A stretch of 45,996 nucleotides of DNA, taken from NCBI GenBank assembly GCA_903772945.1, contig CAICTM010000835.1, positions 1 to 45,996 of the forward strand, given 5' to 3'. The position numbers and the translations under genes are program-made. The DNA comes from Seminavis robusta. Taxonomy: Eukaryota > Bacillariophyta > Bacillariophyceae > Naviculales > Naviculaceae. Below are positions 44,592 through 45,996 of this stretch, piece by piece. Below the pieces are notes generated by a model. It saw only the letters and a list, made by a program, of their open reading frames with translations, made no database searches and had not been told where the DNA came from. Each line of letters starts with the position of its first letter. Position 1 is the stretch's first letter.

Positions 44592-45996
44592 GGTCCACTT
44601 ATTTGTAAAGTCGAAGAGGTGAAGGCTTTCGGTTCAAAAGATGTGTCGTTGGGTTTTGGCGCGAGATCCTAGATAGACAATAATCAGCCTGGGGATGAGC
44701 AAACTTGCCCATGGCTCTGTGTTGAATTTGTTAGAGCGTTTTTGTAAATATTGTGTGGGCTAAGCCAATCTTTTACTTTGGCTGTTTTTCTCTATTGGAT
44801 TGCATTGGATTAGATTGGATTAGATTGGATTGCATTGAATTACAGTTTACTATATAAATAACAGTACTAATTGGAATCCAATTCAATCCAATTCAATGCA
44901 ATCCAATCCAATGCAATCCAATTATTAAATGTATTTTCCGGCCAAAATACGAATTTCGTCTTTTTAACTGATTTTGGCGAGTCACACTCCATTGCAATTC
45001 AGGGCTATTGCAAGATTTGCCCATCCCCCCTGCAGAGTGGAGAGAATTGCAAAGGCACGGCCAGACCAATTTTAAAATGCAGGGGGGGCACCGTCGTCCA
45101 ATGCTGCACATCATTTTGGAGTTGGGCCACATGCGTGCAACAGGCGTTTTTGTTAGAGTTCAAAGGTGGATGATTATCCAGGGAAGCCATACAGCAAGGG
45201 CCAGGCAACTGCGGTTCCGTGGGATCAGGGGCAATACATAAATTGAGGACCAGTACGGGGGCCAAAGGGCTTGGCTTTGATGCATGGATCCCCCGAGCCA
45301 TAAAGAATGGGTAGCAGGGCAATAGAAATTTATGCGGGTCTCCATGAAGAACATCATTTGAGAGTATGAGAACTGAGTTTTGTTTGGCATGGACAGACAG
45401 AAACATTGATGTTTGTTTGCTAGCTAACTAGCAAGTTCACGTTGGTTATAGTTGGTTGGTTGCCAACTGGAAGTGTCCGACTGAGCCCAGCAGGGACATG
45501 GCTCGCGGATAAGATAGATGTACACATCATCTGATTTTAGAAAAAAGCAACTGAACTAACTAACTAAGTAAGTTTACTCACAAACTGCCGAATAGCCAAA
45601 ACACAGGGACAACGATCCTGATCCCTATCCTTCCACGCAAACCTGAACCCTCATGGGTTCTTCGACGAATGACTCGACTCACAGTTGCCAAACTGTACCA
45701 TCTCACAATACACAAAATCGATTCCCACACTTCGCTCCTACACATCAAGTACATCTCCACATCCCTCAGGTCATCACCTGCGTTCCTGAAATGGATACCC
45801 ACATACATGTCGCTTGTCTGCCTCCTTCGCAAGATCGGCTCTAAGGCAATACACCCCCGAAACCGCTCACAGATAGCAACTTGAATGAACAAACATGCAA
45901 GACCGTCCAATCTCTTCAGCCATTGAAAAGTCGATCGAACGCAAAAGGTTGTCTCCTTCTCTCCCCACAATTCTTCCTTCAGCCGAGCTGCAAGCA
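44592..45996. other. Intergenic region to window end
   Basis: No supported gene. It contains the TTGGATTGCA foldback repeat (44794-44922), the dispersed repeat at 45577-45608 shared with 27481-27516, and a short stretch near 45215 resembling one near 40465 (CGTGGGAYCAGGGGCAA). A 130-codon minus frame at 45578-45970 has no recognisable feature. Confidence 0.4.
44794..44922. repeat. Foldback repeat of TTGGATTGCA units
   Basis: The arms are a perfect 18-bp inverted repeat (ATTGGATTGCATTGGATT at 44794-44811; complement at 44905-44922), each embedded in several more ATTGGAT/ATCCAAT units. The centre contains TATATAA (44851-44857). It lies about 200 bp upstream of the six-hairpin glycosidase start, on its promoter side. 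Confidence 0.8.

Overview
The window looks like nuclear DNA of a raphid pennate diatom. The signs are short GT-AG introns (71-162 nt), CHASE-domain receptor cyclases, a secreted repeat protein with diatom-type RXL processing motifs, Golgi-type membrane glycosyltransferase-like proteins, and gene-poor spacers full of short palindromes (TACCGGTA, CTAGCTAG). The general style recalls Seminavis robusta, but the species assignment is an inference. Gene models were built by hand from reading frames, splice sites and comparison between paralogues inside the window.

Layout. 1-1413: 5'-truncated F-box/zinc-cluster protein. 2730-16408: three tandem six-exon receptor guanylate-cyclase-like genes (A, B, C), each TM-CHASE-TM-class III cyclase, all with the same intron positions including a 25-nt microexon. 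A 319-bp MITE with TIRs and a target-site duplication sits about 200 bp upstream of gene B. 18327-19466: secreted periplasmic-binding-protein-like (SBP family 3) protein. 20645-22483 (+) and 33829-35843 (-): two paralogous type II membrane glycosyltransferase-like proteins. 23023-25110 (-): Met/Gly/Ser-rich secreted repeat protein with six RR(R/H)LSG motifs, interrupted by six indels whose net effect on frame is zero. 27634-28042: a second foldback/MITE-like element. 28388-29335 (with a premature stop) and 32269-33159: two members of a SANT/Myb-like family. 36185-37451: tandem pair of small secreted proteins with a knottin-like cysteine pattern. 38033-40102 (-): NOP2-type rRNA m5C methyltransferase. 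41236-42459: kelch-repeat protein. 42789-44591 (-): membrane-anchored six-hairpin glycosidase.

How the genes may work together. The cyclase array and the SBP-like protein suggest an extracellular sensing neighbourhood, but no operon logic applies in this eukaryote. The glycosyltransferase-like pair, the six-hairpin glycosidase and the RXL repeat protein would all act in the secretory pathway or cell wall. NOP2 is a housekeeping gene. The best candidates for something undescribed are the RXL/Met-rich repeat protein, the CHASE-cyclase array with its E/Q substrate-selectivity pair and microexon, the knottin-like pair, and the two MITE families built from dense short motifs.
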